Assembly (NCBI RefSeq): GCF_003864295.1
Contig: NZ_BDQK01000016.1
Location: forward strand, 186,001-250,000
Length of the DNA: 64,000 bases
Source of the DNA: Aphanothece sacrum FPU1
GTDB lineage: Bacteria; Cyanobacteriota; Cyanobacteriia; Cyanobacteriales; Microcystaceae
Direction of reading: 5' to 3'
In this document: in pieces, positions 7,300-16,147 of the stretch
How the letters are laid out: each line of letters starts with the position of its first letter
Numbering within the stretch: the first letter of the stretch is position 1
Program-made: the position numbers and the translations under genes
The notes under the pieces: generated by a model
What the model was told of the DNA's origin: nothing
Database searches by the model: none
Seen by the model: the letters and a program-made list of their open reading frames with translations, nothing else

Positions 7300-8478
7300 T
7301 TATCGTAAACGTGCTGATTGAAATAATAATAGACTTCCTGCGCCTAATCCCAAGAGATTAGGCATCCAAGCTCCTAAAAAGGGGGTTAATATGCCCCAAA
7401 TACCGAGAGAACTTGTGACAAAGGAGAGGAGATAATAACTAAAAATTAACCCGACACAAATGCCGAAACTGGTAGCTTTGTTGGTGTTTTGAGGTCTAAC
7501 CCCTACAGCGGCCCCGACTAACCCAAAGACTAAACAAACAAAGGGTAGAGCATACTTTTCTTGGATACGTACTTGTACTTTACGCACTCTTTGTTCATTG
7601 CCGCTTAACTTCATAGCTTTTAAGTATTCTTTCGTCTCACTAAGACTCATTTCTGTGAAGTTTTGACGGCGATTGGCTAAATCTAGGGGAATACGAGGTA
7701 GAGCTAATTGTTGATGTTCAAAGCGTACAATATTACGATAGGAACCATCAGGAGCAATTAAATAGATAGTACCATTGAAAAAATCCCAGGTATTCGTAGA
7801 AATATTCCAGGTAGCTGAATCTGAGGTAACAATTTGATTAACCCCTTCTTGGGTACGATCAAGAATAGTTAATCCTGCCATTTTTTCCCCATCGAATTCT
7901 TCGGCATAAAAAAGACGAGTTAAGACGCTTTCTTGTTGGCCATCAGGTTGATCGATGGTTCGATATTCAGGATAAACAATATTACGTTCTTTAAATGTGG
8001 GACGCTCTTTACTAACTGCTTTTTCTAGGGTAACTGCTGCTTCGTGAGTGGCAGCAGGAGCGACCCAATCATTGACAATAAAAGCTGCTCCACTGACAAT
8101 TAAACTAAAGAGAATAGAAGGGATGACTAAGCGATAAACACTGACTCCTAGACTCCGCATGGCGATTAATTCACTATCACTTGATAGACGACTATAAGCC
8201 ATCAAAGCTGAGAGTAACATGGCCATGGGAAAAGCCAGAACAATAAACCCTGGCATCTTTAATAAGAGAATTTTTAGAGCAACGGTTAATAATAAACCAG
8301 ATTCAGTGACACGACGTACTAAATCAAATAAAGTCCCGATGGAAATTCCTAATGAGGTAAAAATCCCCATACCAAAACAGAAAGGGAGTAAAAGTTCCCA
8401 AAAAAGATAACGATCCATGACTGAAAAGCCAGGGAGTCGTAAACTCATTTTAAATGCTTTAACTTGGGCCGTATTCAT
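7300..8478 (-). CDS. LptF/LptG-family LPS export permease
   Basis: This 392-residue protein has the YjgP/YjgQ (LptF/G) architecture. Three helices lie in the first 110 residues (FWELLLPFCFGMGIFTSLG; LLKMPGFIVLAFPMAMLLSALMAYSRL), then a large periplasmic beta-jellyroll-like region (about 135-290), and then three C-terminal helices. It forms the membrane part of the Lpt ABC transporter that extracts lipopolysaccharide from the inner membrane. Cyanobacteria commonly have a single such permease, which may form a homodimer. The gene sits 12 bp after lptB and 5 bp before the GatD-like gene on the minus strand. I do not choose between LptF and LptG. Confidence 0.88.
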   Translation of the reverse strand: MNTAQVKAFKMSLRLPGFSVMDRYLFWELLLPFCFGMGIFTSLGISIGTLFDLVRRVTESGLLLTVALKILLLKMPGFIVLAFPMAMLLSALMAYSRLSSDSELIAMRSLGVSVYRLVIPSILFSLIVSGAAFIVNDWVAPAATHEAAVTLEKAVSKERPTFKERNIVYPEYRTIDQPDGQQESVLTRLFYAEEFDGEKMAGLTILDRTQEGVNQIVTSDSATWNISTNTWDFFNGTIYLIAPDGSYRNIVRFEHQQLALPRIPLDLANRRQNFTEMSLSETKEYLKAMKLSGNEQRVRKVQVRIQEKYALPFVCLVFGLVGAAVGVRPQNTNKATSFGICVGLIFSYYLLSFVTSSLGIWGILTPFLGAWMPNLLGLGAGSLLLFQSARLR

Positions 8479-8490
8479 GGGGATTTATGG

Positions 8491-9219
8491 TTAAAATTGG
8501 AAATTTTCTCCCAAATAGTATTTACGGACTAAGGGATTAGTATAAAGTTCTTCAGCACTACCGGCCGCGAGAATTTGGCCGTCACGCATAATATAAGCTC
8601 TATTGGTAATCGCTAGGGTTTCGCGTACGTTATGATCTGTGATGAGAATGCCCATCTGACGTTCCCGTAATTGAGCGATGAGGGTCTGAATTTCTGAAAC
8701 AGCAATGGGGTCAACTCCGGCAAAGGGTTCATCGAGTAACAGAAATTGCGGCCCATCTAACCCGACAGCTAAGGCCCTTGCTAGTTCAGTACGTCGTCGT
8801 TCACCTCCAGAAACTTGAGAACCTTGGGTATTAGCAACTTTTTCTAGACTAAACTCTCTAAGTAGTTGAGATAAACGTCTAGTGCGTTCCCGAAACGGAA
8901 CAGACGTTTGTTCTAGGGCTAATTGGATATTCTCTTGAACGCTCAAGTAGCGAAAAATGCTGGCTTGTTGCGTCATATAACCAATTCCTAAGCGGGCCCG
9001 TTTATTCAAAGGTAAACTGGTAATATCCCGTTGATGAAGCCAAACTCGACCAATATTTGGTTTAACTAAACCTGTGGCAATATAAAATGTCGTGGTTTTG
9101 CCCGCACCATTGGGGCCGAGAAGTCCCACAATTTCGCCAGGGGCCACTTGTAGGTTAACGCGATTAACGATTGTTCGTTTGCCGTAAGATTTATGGATGT
9201 TTTCTAGAACCAGTGTCAT
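8491..9219 (-). CDS. lptB: LPS export ABC transporter ATPase LptB
   Basis: This 242-residue ATPase has Walker A GLLGPNGAGKTT (residues 33-43), the signature VSGGERRRTELARALA, Walker B FLLLDEPFAGVDP and the switch histidine in ILITDHNVRETL. The IGYMTQQASIFRYLSVQENI segment is the LptB-type Q-loop region. It powers the permease encoded 12 bp downstream. Immediately upstream of the ATG, where a ribosome binding site should be, are five tandem copies of the heptamer TCAGTTA (read on +), leaving no purine-rich Shine-Dalgarno. Function is certain; how translation starts is not. Confidence 0.95.
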   Translation of the reverse strand: MTLVLENIHKSYGKRTIVNRVNLQVAPGEIVGLLGPNGAGKTTTFYIATGLVKPNIGRVWLHQRDITSLPLNKRARLGIGYMTQQASIFRYLSVQENIQLALEQTSVPFRERTRRLSQLLREFSLEKVANTQGSQVSGGERRRTELARALAVGLDGPQFLLLDEPFAGVDPIAVSEIQTLIAQLRERQMGILITDHNVRETLAITNRAYIMRDGQILAAGSAEELYTNPLVRKYYLGENFQF

Positions 9220-9220
9220 T

Positions 9221-9255
9221 TCAGTTATCAGTTATCAGTTATCAGTTATCAGTTA
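9221..9255. repeat. Heptamer tandem repeat (TCAGTTA x5) abutting the lptB start
   Basis: Five exact copies of TCAGTTA begin one base upstream of the lptB ATG (minus strand), in the 175-bp gap between lptA and lptB. Slippage would change the length of the leader and the spacing of any upstream signals. Similar 7-8 bp tandem repeats occur at 30222, 31355 and 54835. Confidence 0.85.
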
Positions 9256-9394
9256 CTACCGCAAACGAGTCGTTAGCTTGAAGCAACGAATAAATTTATT
9301 TCTATCCTCTTGCTCATAGGAGGCTTGAAACCTCTTTTTTTGGTCATTATTAAGTTGGGAGTTGAAGGAGTAAAGCGTCAAGGCTAAAATGTGT

Positions 9395-9901
9395 TTATCT
9401 TAGGGGAATAAGTCCATCTGATGGTATTAGAGGGGGAGGAGAGGTAACAGAAGCGGGTTCAGGGGGTGTTTCCTCAGCTTCAGTGACAAGATAGATAGAT
9501 TCTACCTGTTGTTTGGTGTCTGGGGTAGCAATAAATCGTCCTTCATCGATTAAATAGGTCATACTTTCTGCTCGCATACTATTGCCTTGTTGCAAGACGT
9601 AAACATTGCCTGTGAGAACCAGACGGCGTTCTCGACTAAAATATTGAGCTTGAACGGCTGTTCCTTGAAGTTGACGGGAAGGATAGAAGATTTGCACGTT
9701 CCCTCTTGCTGTTACCACTCCGGTTTCTGAGTTGGCTTCTTGAATATCAGAACGGACGGTTAAGGGGCTGTTAGGGGGCTGGGTTTGGGCTTGGACTGTT
9801 TTGACATCCCCGTTGAGGGGAACTGCCCCTAAGATGAGGGCTAAGGTAAAGCCCAGAGCGGTTAAAGAACCTTTTACCATAGAGACTGGAACAGAAAACA
9901 T
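9395..9901 (-). CDS. lptA: LptA/OstA-like periplasmic LPS transport protein
   Basis: This 168-residue protein has an N-terminal signal peptide (hydrophobic LTALGFTLALILGAVPL, cleavage probably after VQAQ). A short OstA-type beta-jellyroll follows: PLTVRSDIQEANSETGVVTARGN, then FYPSRQLQGTAVQAQYFSRERRLVLTGNVYVLQQGNSMRAESMTY. These strands form the lipopolysaccharide slide of LptA. A proline-rich tail ends the protein. It is the first gene of the minus-strand lpt operon, followed 175 bp later by lptB. The domain is clear; a small LptC-like role is an alternative. Confidence 0.85.
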   Translation of the reverse strand: MFSVPVSMVKGSLTALGFTLALILGAVPLNGDVKTVQAQTQPPNSPLTVRSDIQEANSETGVVTARGNVQIFYPSRQLQGTAVQAQYFSRERRLVLTGNVYVLQQGNSMRAESMTYLIDEGRFIATPDTKQQVESIYLVTEAEETPPEPASVTSPPPLIPSDGLIPLR

Positions 9902-10116
9902 GATTGATCCTATGAGCTAACGATTCAAAATTATTCTATTGTTAGTTTACTCAATCCTTTCCCAATCGACAGGTTTAGTGGTAACTTTCTTTTACGAAAG
10001 ACGTTCATAGGGTTGGTTTGTTGCTGATTTGTAAATTATTGGTGAGACTTTCCGGGTCTATAAATTATAAGTACAACCCTTATTTACAGACCTTATGTCT
10101 GAGCCTATAGAAACTA

Positions 10117-10159
10117 AGTCCGCCTTCGCAGACTAAATTCTAGGTTGCGTAGGCAACCT
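10117..10159. repeat. Tandem pair of GC-rich hairpins
   Basis: Two short inverted repeats lie side by side: AGTCCGCCTTCGCAGACT (10117-10134, one mismatch) and AGGTTGCGTAGGCAACCT (10142-10159, near perfect), the second followed by TTGTTTTT on +. They sit downstream of the minus-strand CadD-type gene and upstream of lptA. They could be transcript-end hairpins, but paired palindromes like these are also common dispersed repeats in cyanobacteria. The rest of 9902-10186 shows nothing else I can name. Confidence 0.5.
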
Positions 10160-10186
10160 TTGTTTTTCTAGCTTAACTCTTTAGAG

Positions 10187-10825
10187 TTAAAATCCATCAA
10201 TCAAAATAAAAATTCCTAAGCTAATTAAAACAAACGGGGTGATAATACGGCCATATTTTAGGAAAATTTTCGCAATAATTTGATGGCTAACAAGCCAATA
10301 AGCTAAAAAACACCATACCCCAACCAAAAAATAAAAAATCAGCAAAATAATAGTTAAATCTAATAGGTTTTTCTGAGAAAATAAGGAAAGATAAATACTG
10401 ATGTTATCCCCTCCATTGGCAATGGTTACTGAGGCCACATACAAAACTGTAGAATTTAAGTATCTACGAAAATATCTTATCCAAGAATTAGATTTCTGTT
10501 CACCATTAAAGACAGGTTGAGTTAATTTAATTTTGATGTCATCATTATTATCTTCTTGATTAAATAAACTTTTTATGCCAATAATTAGAGGAACTAATCC
10601 TAAAAAACCAATCCACTCTTTAGGAATCATTAATCCACCTAAAAATCCAGGCAGACTGGCTAAAATGATAATGGTAAATCCCAGATATTGACCAATAACA
10701 ATAGAATAAACTTGTGATTTATGCTCTTTTTGAGAGAAAAATAGAGTTAAAATTAAAAGATCATCTAAATTAGTCGCAATAAAACTAAAAATTCCCGTTA
10801 AAACGATAGAGAGAAAAGTTGTCAT
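10187..10825 (-). CDS. CadD-family cadmium/cation transporter
   Basis: This 212-residue protein has six predicted membrane helices. The family signature is conserved: TNLDDLLILTLFFSQ near the N-terminus, GQYLGFTIIILAS in the second helix, and VTIANGGDNISIYLSLFS in the second half. The acidic residues in DDL and GGDN are the expected metal-handling positions of the CadD/LysE-like fold. CadD proteins are linked to cadmium resistance in Gram-positive bacteria; the natural substrate in cyanobacteria is uncertain. The gene starts 54 bp after the SLBB exporter stop on the same strand, so the two may be cotranscribed. Confidence 0.82.
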   Translation of the reverse strand: MTTFLSIVLTGIFSFIATNLDDLLILTLFFSQKEHKSQVYSIVIGQYLGFTIIILASLPGFLGGLMIPKEWIGFLGLVPLIIGIKSLFNQEDNNDDIKIKLTQPVFNGEQKSNSWIRYFRRYLNSTVLYVASVTIANGGDNISIYLSLFSQKNLLDLTIILLIFYFLVGVWCFLAYWLVSHQIIAKIFLKYGRIITPFVLISLGIFILIDGF

Positions 10826-10879
10826 TATTTGACTAATCCCAATTTAAATGCACAACAGCTTATTAATTGATTATTGAAT

Positions 10880-12355
10880 TTAATTGTTATTGTTACTGTC
10901 AAACAAATTAGCAAAGTTAAAAAATCCAGTTAAAGCTCCAAAAGGACTAAAAATAGTAGTCAAAGTATCTGAAGCAACCGTTAATAAATTACGGTTAACC
11001 AGGACAACATCATTATTTTTCAGCATAGGATTGTCATTTTCAGCAATCCCTTGAGCAAAGTCAATATCAATATCTTGTTTAGTGACTGTCCCGTTAAAAT
11101 TAAGACGAATTAATTCAACTGTACCTTGAGCGGCCCGTCGTTGATCAAAGCCACCGGCCGCTAAAATTGCTTGGTTTAAGGGAGTATTTGGGGGAACCTC
11201 TACTGTCCCTGGCCGTCTCACCTCCCCCACGACCTGGACACGGATCGTAGGTGGAGAAAAACTAGCTGTGGCTAAAGATTGTGCTTCATCTGAGGGCAAA
11301 TCTTTAGCTAAAGGAATGGTAATAGTATCTCCTTGTTGTAGAATTACGTCTTCTTCAAGATTTCCTGTTTCTAATAAGTTCCACAAGTCCACAGGAATGA
11401 TCTGTTGAGAACCATCACGGTTAAAGCGACGAATCTCTACTTGACGAATATCCGCTAAGGGTTTAATACCTCCAGCTTGTTGAACCGCTAAAGTCAGTCT
11501 AGGGGGTTGTCTGCGGGTGGTATTCCCTGTAGTCCCTGCATTCCCTGTATTACTTTGGGGAATCACTCGATAAGAACCAGGACGGTTCACTTCTCCGACA
11601 ATAGCTACAGTGATTTCTTGATTAGCAGAAATGCCAAAATTAGCATCTGATAGTAACCGAGTTTGGGCAACATCAATAGTAGCTTGAGTGGCAATAAAAA
11701 TACTGTCACCGTCTCGTAGGGTAATATCTTGGGTTAGATTGCCTTCTTTGAGCAATTTCCATAAATTGAGGTTTAATATCAGGGTTTCTCCTTTAAACTG
11801 ACGACGAATTTGTACGCGGTTGAGATCTGCGACGGTTGTAAGTCCCCCTGCTTGTTGAATTAGTTGGGTGACACTGGGAAATTTTTGTCCTTCCGCAACT
11901 GAAAGTAGATAACTCCCTGGACTATTTATTTCTCCTGCAATTCCTATTCTTAGGGGACGGGGTGCCGTTAAACTAACGGTAACGATAGGACGTTTGACAT
12001 ATTGGGCGTACTGTTTGCTGAGAATATCTGTTAGTTGAGTAATGCTTAATCCTTCAACCCTTATGTTCCCTAAAATGGGTAAGGCTAAGGTTCCATCCAC
12101 TAATACTTGGTAATCTCCCCCATATTCTTGTACTGGAGAAACAGTGACTTTAATGCGATCGCCGGCCCCTAAAGTATATTCGGTTTCGGTTAGTAACTCT
12201 GAGGGTTGAGATGGTAAGGGTTTGAAGGGGGGTACGTCTTCTAAGGGCCGTACTGATGTCTGAGCCAGTATCGGGAGGGAAACTAAGGGGGAAGTCAGTA
12301 TCCATCCCATCCCCACTAGGGACAGAACAATTCTTTGGGACAAATTATAAGGCAT
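10880..12355 (-). CDS. SLBB-domain polysaccharide export protein (Wza-like)
   Basis: This is a ~491-residue outer-membrane polysaccharide exporter component. After a signal peptide (LSLVGMGWILTSPLVSLPILAQ) comes the Poly_export domain beginning YTLGAGDRIKVTVSPVQEYGGDYQVLVDGTLALPILG. Three SLBB-type domains follow, marked by the repeated pattern GEI/V-NxPGSYxV (INSPGSYLL, VNRPGSYRVI, VRRPGTVEV) and the intervening QQAGG motifs. An upstream GTG at 12370 would add five residues; the ATG at 12355 is preferred. No glycosyltransferase cluster adjoins it, so its polysaccharide is unknown. Confidence 0.9.
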   Translation of the reverse strand: MPYNLSQRIVLSLVGMGWILTSPLVSLPILAQTSVRPLEDVPPFKPLPSQPSELLTETEYTLGAGDRIKVTVSPVQEYGGDYQVLVDGTLALPILGNIRVEGLSITQLTDILSKQYAQYVKRPIVTVSLTAPRPLRIGIAGEINSPGSYLLSVAEGQKFPSVTQLIQQAGGLTTVADLNRVQIRRQFKGETLILNLNLWKLLKEGNLTQDITLRDGDSIFIATQATIDVAQTRLLSDANFGISANQEITVAIVGEVNRPGSYRVIPQSNTGNAGTTGNTTRRQPPRLTLAVQQAGGIKPLADIRQVEIRRFNRDGSQQIIPVDLWNLLETGNLEEDVILQQGDTITIPLAKDLPSDEAQSLATASFSPPTIRVQVVGEVRRPGTVEVPPNTPLNQAILAAGGFDQRRAAQGTVELIRLNFNGTVTKQDIDIDFAQGIAENDNPMLKNNDVVLVNRNLLTVASDTLTTIFSPFGALTGFFNFANLFDSNNNN

Positions 12356-12441
12356 AACATTAACACTCACACCAGATCAATCGTTTAATGACTCGCTTGA
12401 TTATAACGACTCAGACAAGGAAATTAGGGCGATTGCACGAA

Positions 12442-13758
12442 CTAAGTGTTTTTCCCAAGATAACGTAAAACTAGAATTGTAATGTCGTCTGACTGAGGAA
12501 CTGAATGGGAAAAGTCAAAGACGGCTTTTTGTAAGGAGTTAACCACTTCTTGGGCGGTTATTTCTTGTTTAAGGGTATTCAAAATTTCCCCAGTTTTCTC
12601 TGTGGAAAAAAAACATCTTTCTTGATCTTCTGCTTCCGTTACTCCATCGGTATATAAAACTAGAGTGTCCCCCATTTCTAAGTTTAATTCGGCGGCTTTA
12701 TATTCAGCGTCTTCATAGATACCTAGTAACATTCCGTTGGGAACATTAAGTAACTCAAAATCATTCCCTTTTCTGGCAAAAAAAGGCTTATTATGTCCCC
12801 CATTCACATAAGTTAGTTTACCGCTACTGACATCGAAAATTCCGACAAACATTGTGACAAACATACAATCATCATTACTCTCACATAAATGACGATTAAT
12901 TGATTCTATAATTGTTCCCAGAGGATTAATTCTTGAAACACTAATTCGTAATAAAGTAATGACTCGGATCATAAATAATGCGGCCGGAATTCCTTTTCCT
13001 GAAACGTCACCAACCGCAATACAAATATGTTTTTCATCTAAAGCAAAGGCATCAAAAAAATCTCCTCCTACTTCTTTTGCTGGGGTGATAGCTGCTGCCA
13101 CATCTGCTTGAGTATGGTTAGGAAATAACAGCATATCATGGGGAAGAATATTAGTTTGAATTTTACTGGCTGCAGCTAATTCTTTTTGTAAATGCTCATA
13201 TTCTAAATGTTTTTGTAAGTTTTTTAGAGTAATTTCATCCCGTTTTCTCATTCGGTTTGATAACCCTTGTAATAAATTTTTTAGTACCCCTGGAAGACAA
13301 AATAATTCTCCCCAAAAAACTTGTTCATGTATGGCTAATAATTGACAATCTTCGGCAGCTACTACATAGGCTGATACTGGCTTATTTTCAATAATTGACA
13401 TTTCTCCTATATATTCTCCTGGGATAATTTTAAACCCCATTTCTCGGTTAAATTTTGCATCTCCAGAATCAGTTAAATATACTCGTAAATGTCCTGATAA
13501 TAATAAATATAAATATTGATTTTCTTCCCCTGGACTCATCAAAATTTCTCCCACTGTCAAATTTCTTAATTGACATTTTGAGAGTAAGAGTCTAATTAAT
13601 TCTGGTTCAACTCCTAAAAAAAGCTCAAATTGGCTAATAAATTCACAATCGAGAGATTCGGCAGAAATTAGATTTTTTGACTCTGCCTTATTGTTATTAT
13701 TTTCTCTTATTTTCTGGTTAATAATGTTGCTTTCTGTCTTAAAGTTATAGTTCTCCAT
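12442..13758 (-). CDS. cNMP-binding SpoIIE/PP2C-type phosphatase
   Basis: This 438-residue regulator has a cyclic-nucleotide-binding domain (about residues 40-165, with GEILMSPGEENQYLYLLLSGHLRVYL and PGEYIGEMSIIENKPVSAYVVA). A short coiled linker follows, then an RsbU/SpoIIE-type PP2C domain (about 215-435) bearing the metal-binding aspartates in GGDFFDAFALDEKHICIAVGDVSGKG and the distal SDDITILVLRY. It should dephosphorylate the STAS antagonist encoded two genes upstream, gated by a cyclic nucleotide. It is the last gene of a three-gene minus-strand operon, 32 bp after the kinase gene. Which nucleotide it senses cannot be told from the sequence. Confidence 0.9.
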   Translation of the reverse strand: MENYNFKTESNIINQKIRENNNNKAESKNLISAESLDCEFISQFELFLGVEPELIRLLLSKCQLRNLTVGEILMSPGEENQYLYLLLSGHLRVYLTDSGDAKFNREMGFKIIPGEYIGEMSIIENKPVSAYVVAAEDCQLLAIHEQVFWGELFCLPGVLKNLLQGLSNRMRKRDEITLKNLQKHLEYEHLQKELAAASKIQTNILPHDMLLFPNHTQADVAAAITPAKEVGGDFFDAFALDEKHICIAVGDVSGKGIPAALFMIRVITLLRISVSRINPLGTIIESINRHLCESNDDCMFVTMFVGIFDVSSGKLTYVNGGHNKPFFARKGNDFELLNVPNGMLLGIYEDAEYKAAELNLEMGDTLVLYTDGVTEAEDQERCFFSTEKTGEILNTLKQEITAQEVVNSLQKAVFDFSHSVPQSDDITILVLRYLGKNT

Positions 13759-13790
13759 TTTTTTAACCAGAGTTTTTTTGATTGAATGAA

Positions 13791-14273
13791 TTATTCTGCC
13801 TTGATTTGTTCTTGGGGTAAGTCGTAAATTACGACATCTAATCTATTTTTATCGTTTTTTCTACGATAGTGGCATTCATCACTATAACTACGAATTAAAT
13901 GTATTCCCAGTCCTCCAATTTTAACGTCTTCTAGGTTATTCGTAAACTCAAATTCAGGTCTTTCTAAGGGATTAAATGGTATGCCCTCATCTTCTACTCT
14001 TAGGGTTATTCTACCATGACGATATTGTAATTTAATTTTGATTAAGTGTATTGGCTCATCATCATAAGCATTCTCAATAATATTGGTAACTGTCTCTGTT
14101 AAAATTAAGTCAATCCTAAAAGCAGTTTGTGGCGATATTTTTAAGTCCTCAGATAATTCATTTAACCAGTCAGTCAGCTTTTCTAATTCTTCAAGTTGAT
14201 TGCTCAAACTGATTTCATAAGTGTTATAATCAACTACTGAATTTTGGTGCAAGTCTATAATTAACATATTCAT
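13791..14273 (-). CDS. Anti-sigma-factor-type serine kinase (RsbW-like HATPase)
   Basis: This 160-residue GHKL ATPase has its N-box visible in ILTETVTNIIENAYDD and its G-box in LRVEDEGIPFNP, then GGLGIHLIRSYSDECHYRR, the usual layout of RsbW/SpoIIAB kinases. It is expected to phosphorylate the STAS protein encoded 20 bp upstream and to release or capture a target according to that state. In cyanobacteria such modules may act on targets other than a sigma factor. Two possible starts, M1 and M3, lie six bases apart. Confidence 0.9.
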   Translation of the reverse strand: MNMLIIDLHQNSVVDYNTYEISLSNQLEELEKLTDWLNELSEDLKISPQTAFRIDLILTETVTNIIENAYDDEPIHLIKIKLQYRHGRITLRVEDEGIPFNPLERPEFEFTNNLEDVKIGGLGIHLIRSYSDECHYRRKNDKNRLDVVIYDLPQEQIKAE

Positions 14274-14293
14274 TAGTTACTTTATTTCTATTG

Positions 14294-14647
14294 TTAGTCA
14301 GAGATGGCTGTTTTTAAAGCGATACAAGCTGTTTCATAATCATTGTATATCTCAATGAGTTGATCAATTCCTGAAGTTTTTAGGACTTCTTCTACCATCG
14401 GTTGAGGATTAAGAATTACCATTTTTCCTCCTATTTTCACTAACTTTTTAGCATTTGACAAAAGAAATCTTATGCCAATTGATGCTAAAAAATTAACCTC
14501 GGATATATCAACTAAAACAGGACTTTTTGAACTTTCAACCTGAGTCTTAAAAGGTTCTTCAATTTCATTCGTTCCTTTAAAATCTAGTCGTCCGCACAGT
14601 TTAACCTGTTTAATGCCATTATCAAGATCATTCAATTCGAGCTTCAT
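14294..14647 (-). CDS. STAS-domain anti-sigma factor antagonist
   Basis: This 117-residue single STAS domain has the order VKLCGRLDFKGTNEIEEPF, VLVDISEVNFLASIGIRFLL and VKIGGKMVILNPQP. Ser56 in LASIGIR occupies the position phosphorylated in SpoIIAA/RsbV proteins. It is the first gene of the partner-switching operon and has a strong ribosome binding site (AGGAGATAAACC before the ATG on the minus strand). Its unphosphorylated form would bind the downstream kinase. The output of the module in this organism is not evident from the window. Confidence 0.9.
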   Translation of the reverse strand: MKLELNDLDNGIKQVKLCGRLDFKGTNEIEEPFKTQVESSKSPVLVDISEVNFLASIGIRFLLSNAKKLVKIGGKMVILNPQPMVEEVLKTSGIDQLIEIYNDYETACIALKTAISD

Positions 14648-14750
14648 GGTTTATCTCCTGGTTTATCCTTTATACTATATTTGATTACAAAATAACCTAT
14701 TTTCAGCCTTTAGGCAGTGATCACAATCACAGTTATGATCGTTCAGGTGT

Positions 14751-15011
14751 ATGATAAAAAAACAAAGGTTTCCTCATCTGTTAGGCTCGAAATGGACAGC
14801 TAAACAAACAACCTGGGGATGGCGACATTTTCAAGTAATAAACCGTAAAAATCAAGGACAATGGGTCTTTGCTGAAATGGTAGCATCTTGTGATCCCCAG
14901 GTGCGTTTTTGGATAAATGCTCAACAATTCAAAGATCGTTCTCTTTGGCAACCCGGATGGCAAACTTTAGATGAAATGGATCAACGTGATGAAGAACTTG
15001 ACATTTTTTAA
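14751..15011 (+). CDS. TIGR02450-type small Trp-rich protein
   Basis: This 86-residue basic protein matches the small tryptophan-rich family: HLLGSKWTAKQTTWGWRHFQV, then FAEMVASCDPQVRFWINAQQFKDRSLWQPGW, with six tryptophans in conserved positions. Such proteins occur in cyanobacteria and marine proteobacteria, and their function is unknown. It is transcribed divergently from the partner-switching operon and ends 2 bp from the lpxD stop on the opposite strand, so the two transcripts must converge tightly. Confidence 0.82.
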   Translation: MIKKQRFPHLLGSKWTAKQTTWGWRHFQVINRKNQGQWVFAEMVASCDPQVRFWINAQQFKDRSLWQPGWQTLDEMDQRDEELDIF

Positions 15012-15012
15012 G

Positions 15013-16059
15013 TTAACTATCTTCTAGTTTTTTTTGCAGTCTTTTTAAGGTTTGATACATCTCAGGTAAACGTTTATAAATTGCTGAAACTTTTAAATAT
15101 AATTTATTAGGAACAGCAGGGCTACTAGAAACAATTTCTCCGGCAGCTACATCACTGGGAATTCCTGTCTGAGCAGTGGCAATCACTCCATCTCCAATTT
15201 TAGCTTGATTGGCAATGCCTACTTGTCCAGCCAAAATGACCCGTTTTCCTAATTTTACCCCACCAGCTAACCCAACTTGTGATGCCATGACACAATTTTC
15301 TCCGATTTGGCAACCGTGAGCAATATGTACTAAGTTGTCTAGTTTTGTATTCCTGCCGATGCGGGTTGTTCCTACGGCAGGGCGATCAACGGCACTATTA
15401 CAGCCGATTTCTACTCCTTCTTCTAGGATGACATGGCCTGATTGTTCCATCTTAAACCAACCTTCTGGTGTCGGAACAAAGCCAAACCCTTCTGCACCAA
15501 TGACTGCACCACTATGAATCACACAGTTAGGCCCGATTTGTGTCCGTTCGTGAATGGTACAATTAGCGTGGAGTAAAGTGCGATCGCCAATGGTTACGTT
15601 TGGATAGATGACGACGTTGCCATGAAGACAAGCGCGATCGCCAATGGTAACACCAGGATAAATCACTACATGGGGGCCAATAGACACATCTTGACCGATT
15701 TTAGCGGTCGGGTCAATAACTGCAGTGGCATGAATACCTGGGGTAGGCTTAAAAGGTTGATAGAATAAGTTAATCGCCTGAGCGAAGGTTAAACGGGGTT
15801 CTGGGGTGCTTATCCAAGCAAGTCCTTTTTGGGTTGCTTCTATTTGCAAGTCTTCGTCACGGGGCAAAATTAGGGCATCGGCGGCGGTTTTTGTGACCAT
15901 AGGCGCGAATTTTGATCCTTCAATATAGCTTAACTGTCCGGCGATGGCTTCGTCAATGGCGGCGATTCCGATAATATCTGGGTTGCGATCGCTGTTAGTG
16001 GTTAAGCTAGAATTAGTGACTAATGGACTGAGTTTTTCTACAATTTCACTGAATTTCAT
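15013..16059 (-). CDS. lpxD: UDP-3-O-acylglucosamine N-acyltransferase LpxD
   Basis: This ~348-residue enzyme adds the N-linked acyl chain in lipid A synthesis. An N-terminal uridine-binding domain (to about residue 100) is followed by a left-handed beta-helix of hexapeptide repeats (VSIGPHVVIYPGVTIGDRAC and later turns). The catalytic histidine lies in LVHIAHGCQIGENC. A C-terminal helix with RLPEMYQTLKRLQKKL closes the trimeric enzyme. The open frame begins with TTG at 16065, but the ATG at 16059 fits better. Together with the lpt operon it shows that the strain makes an LPS-type outer membrane. Confidence 0.95.
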   Translation of the reverse strand: MKFSEIVEKLSPLVTNSSLTTNSDRNPDIIGIAAIDEAIAGQLSYIEGSKFAPMVTKTAADALILPRDEDLQIEATQKGLAWISTPEPRLTFAQAINLFYQPFKPTPGIHATAVIDPTAKIGQDVSIGPHVVIYPGVTIGDRACLHGNVVIYPNVTIGDRTLLHANCTIHERTQIGPNCVIHSGAVIGAEGFGFVPTPEGWFKMEQSGHVILEEGVEIGCNSAVDRPAVGTTRIGRNTKLDNLVHIAHGCQIGENCVMASQVGLAGGVKLGKRVILAGQVGIANQAKIGDGVIATAQTGIPSDVAAGEIVSSSPAVPNKLYLKVSAIYKRLPEMYQTLKRLQKKLEDS

Positions 16060-16147
16060 TGTCAATATTTTTTTAAGACTGAGTTAATTTTAATAGGACT
16101 TATACGAAGATGGTTAAATAGGTTGGAGATATACACAGATGGGTTCC

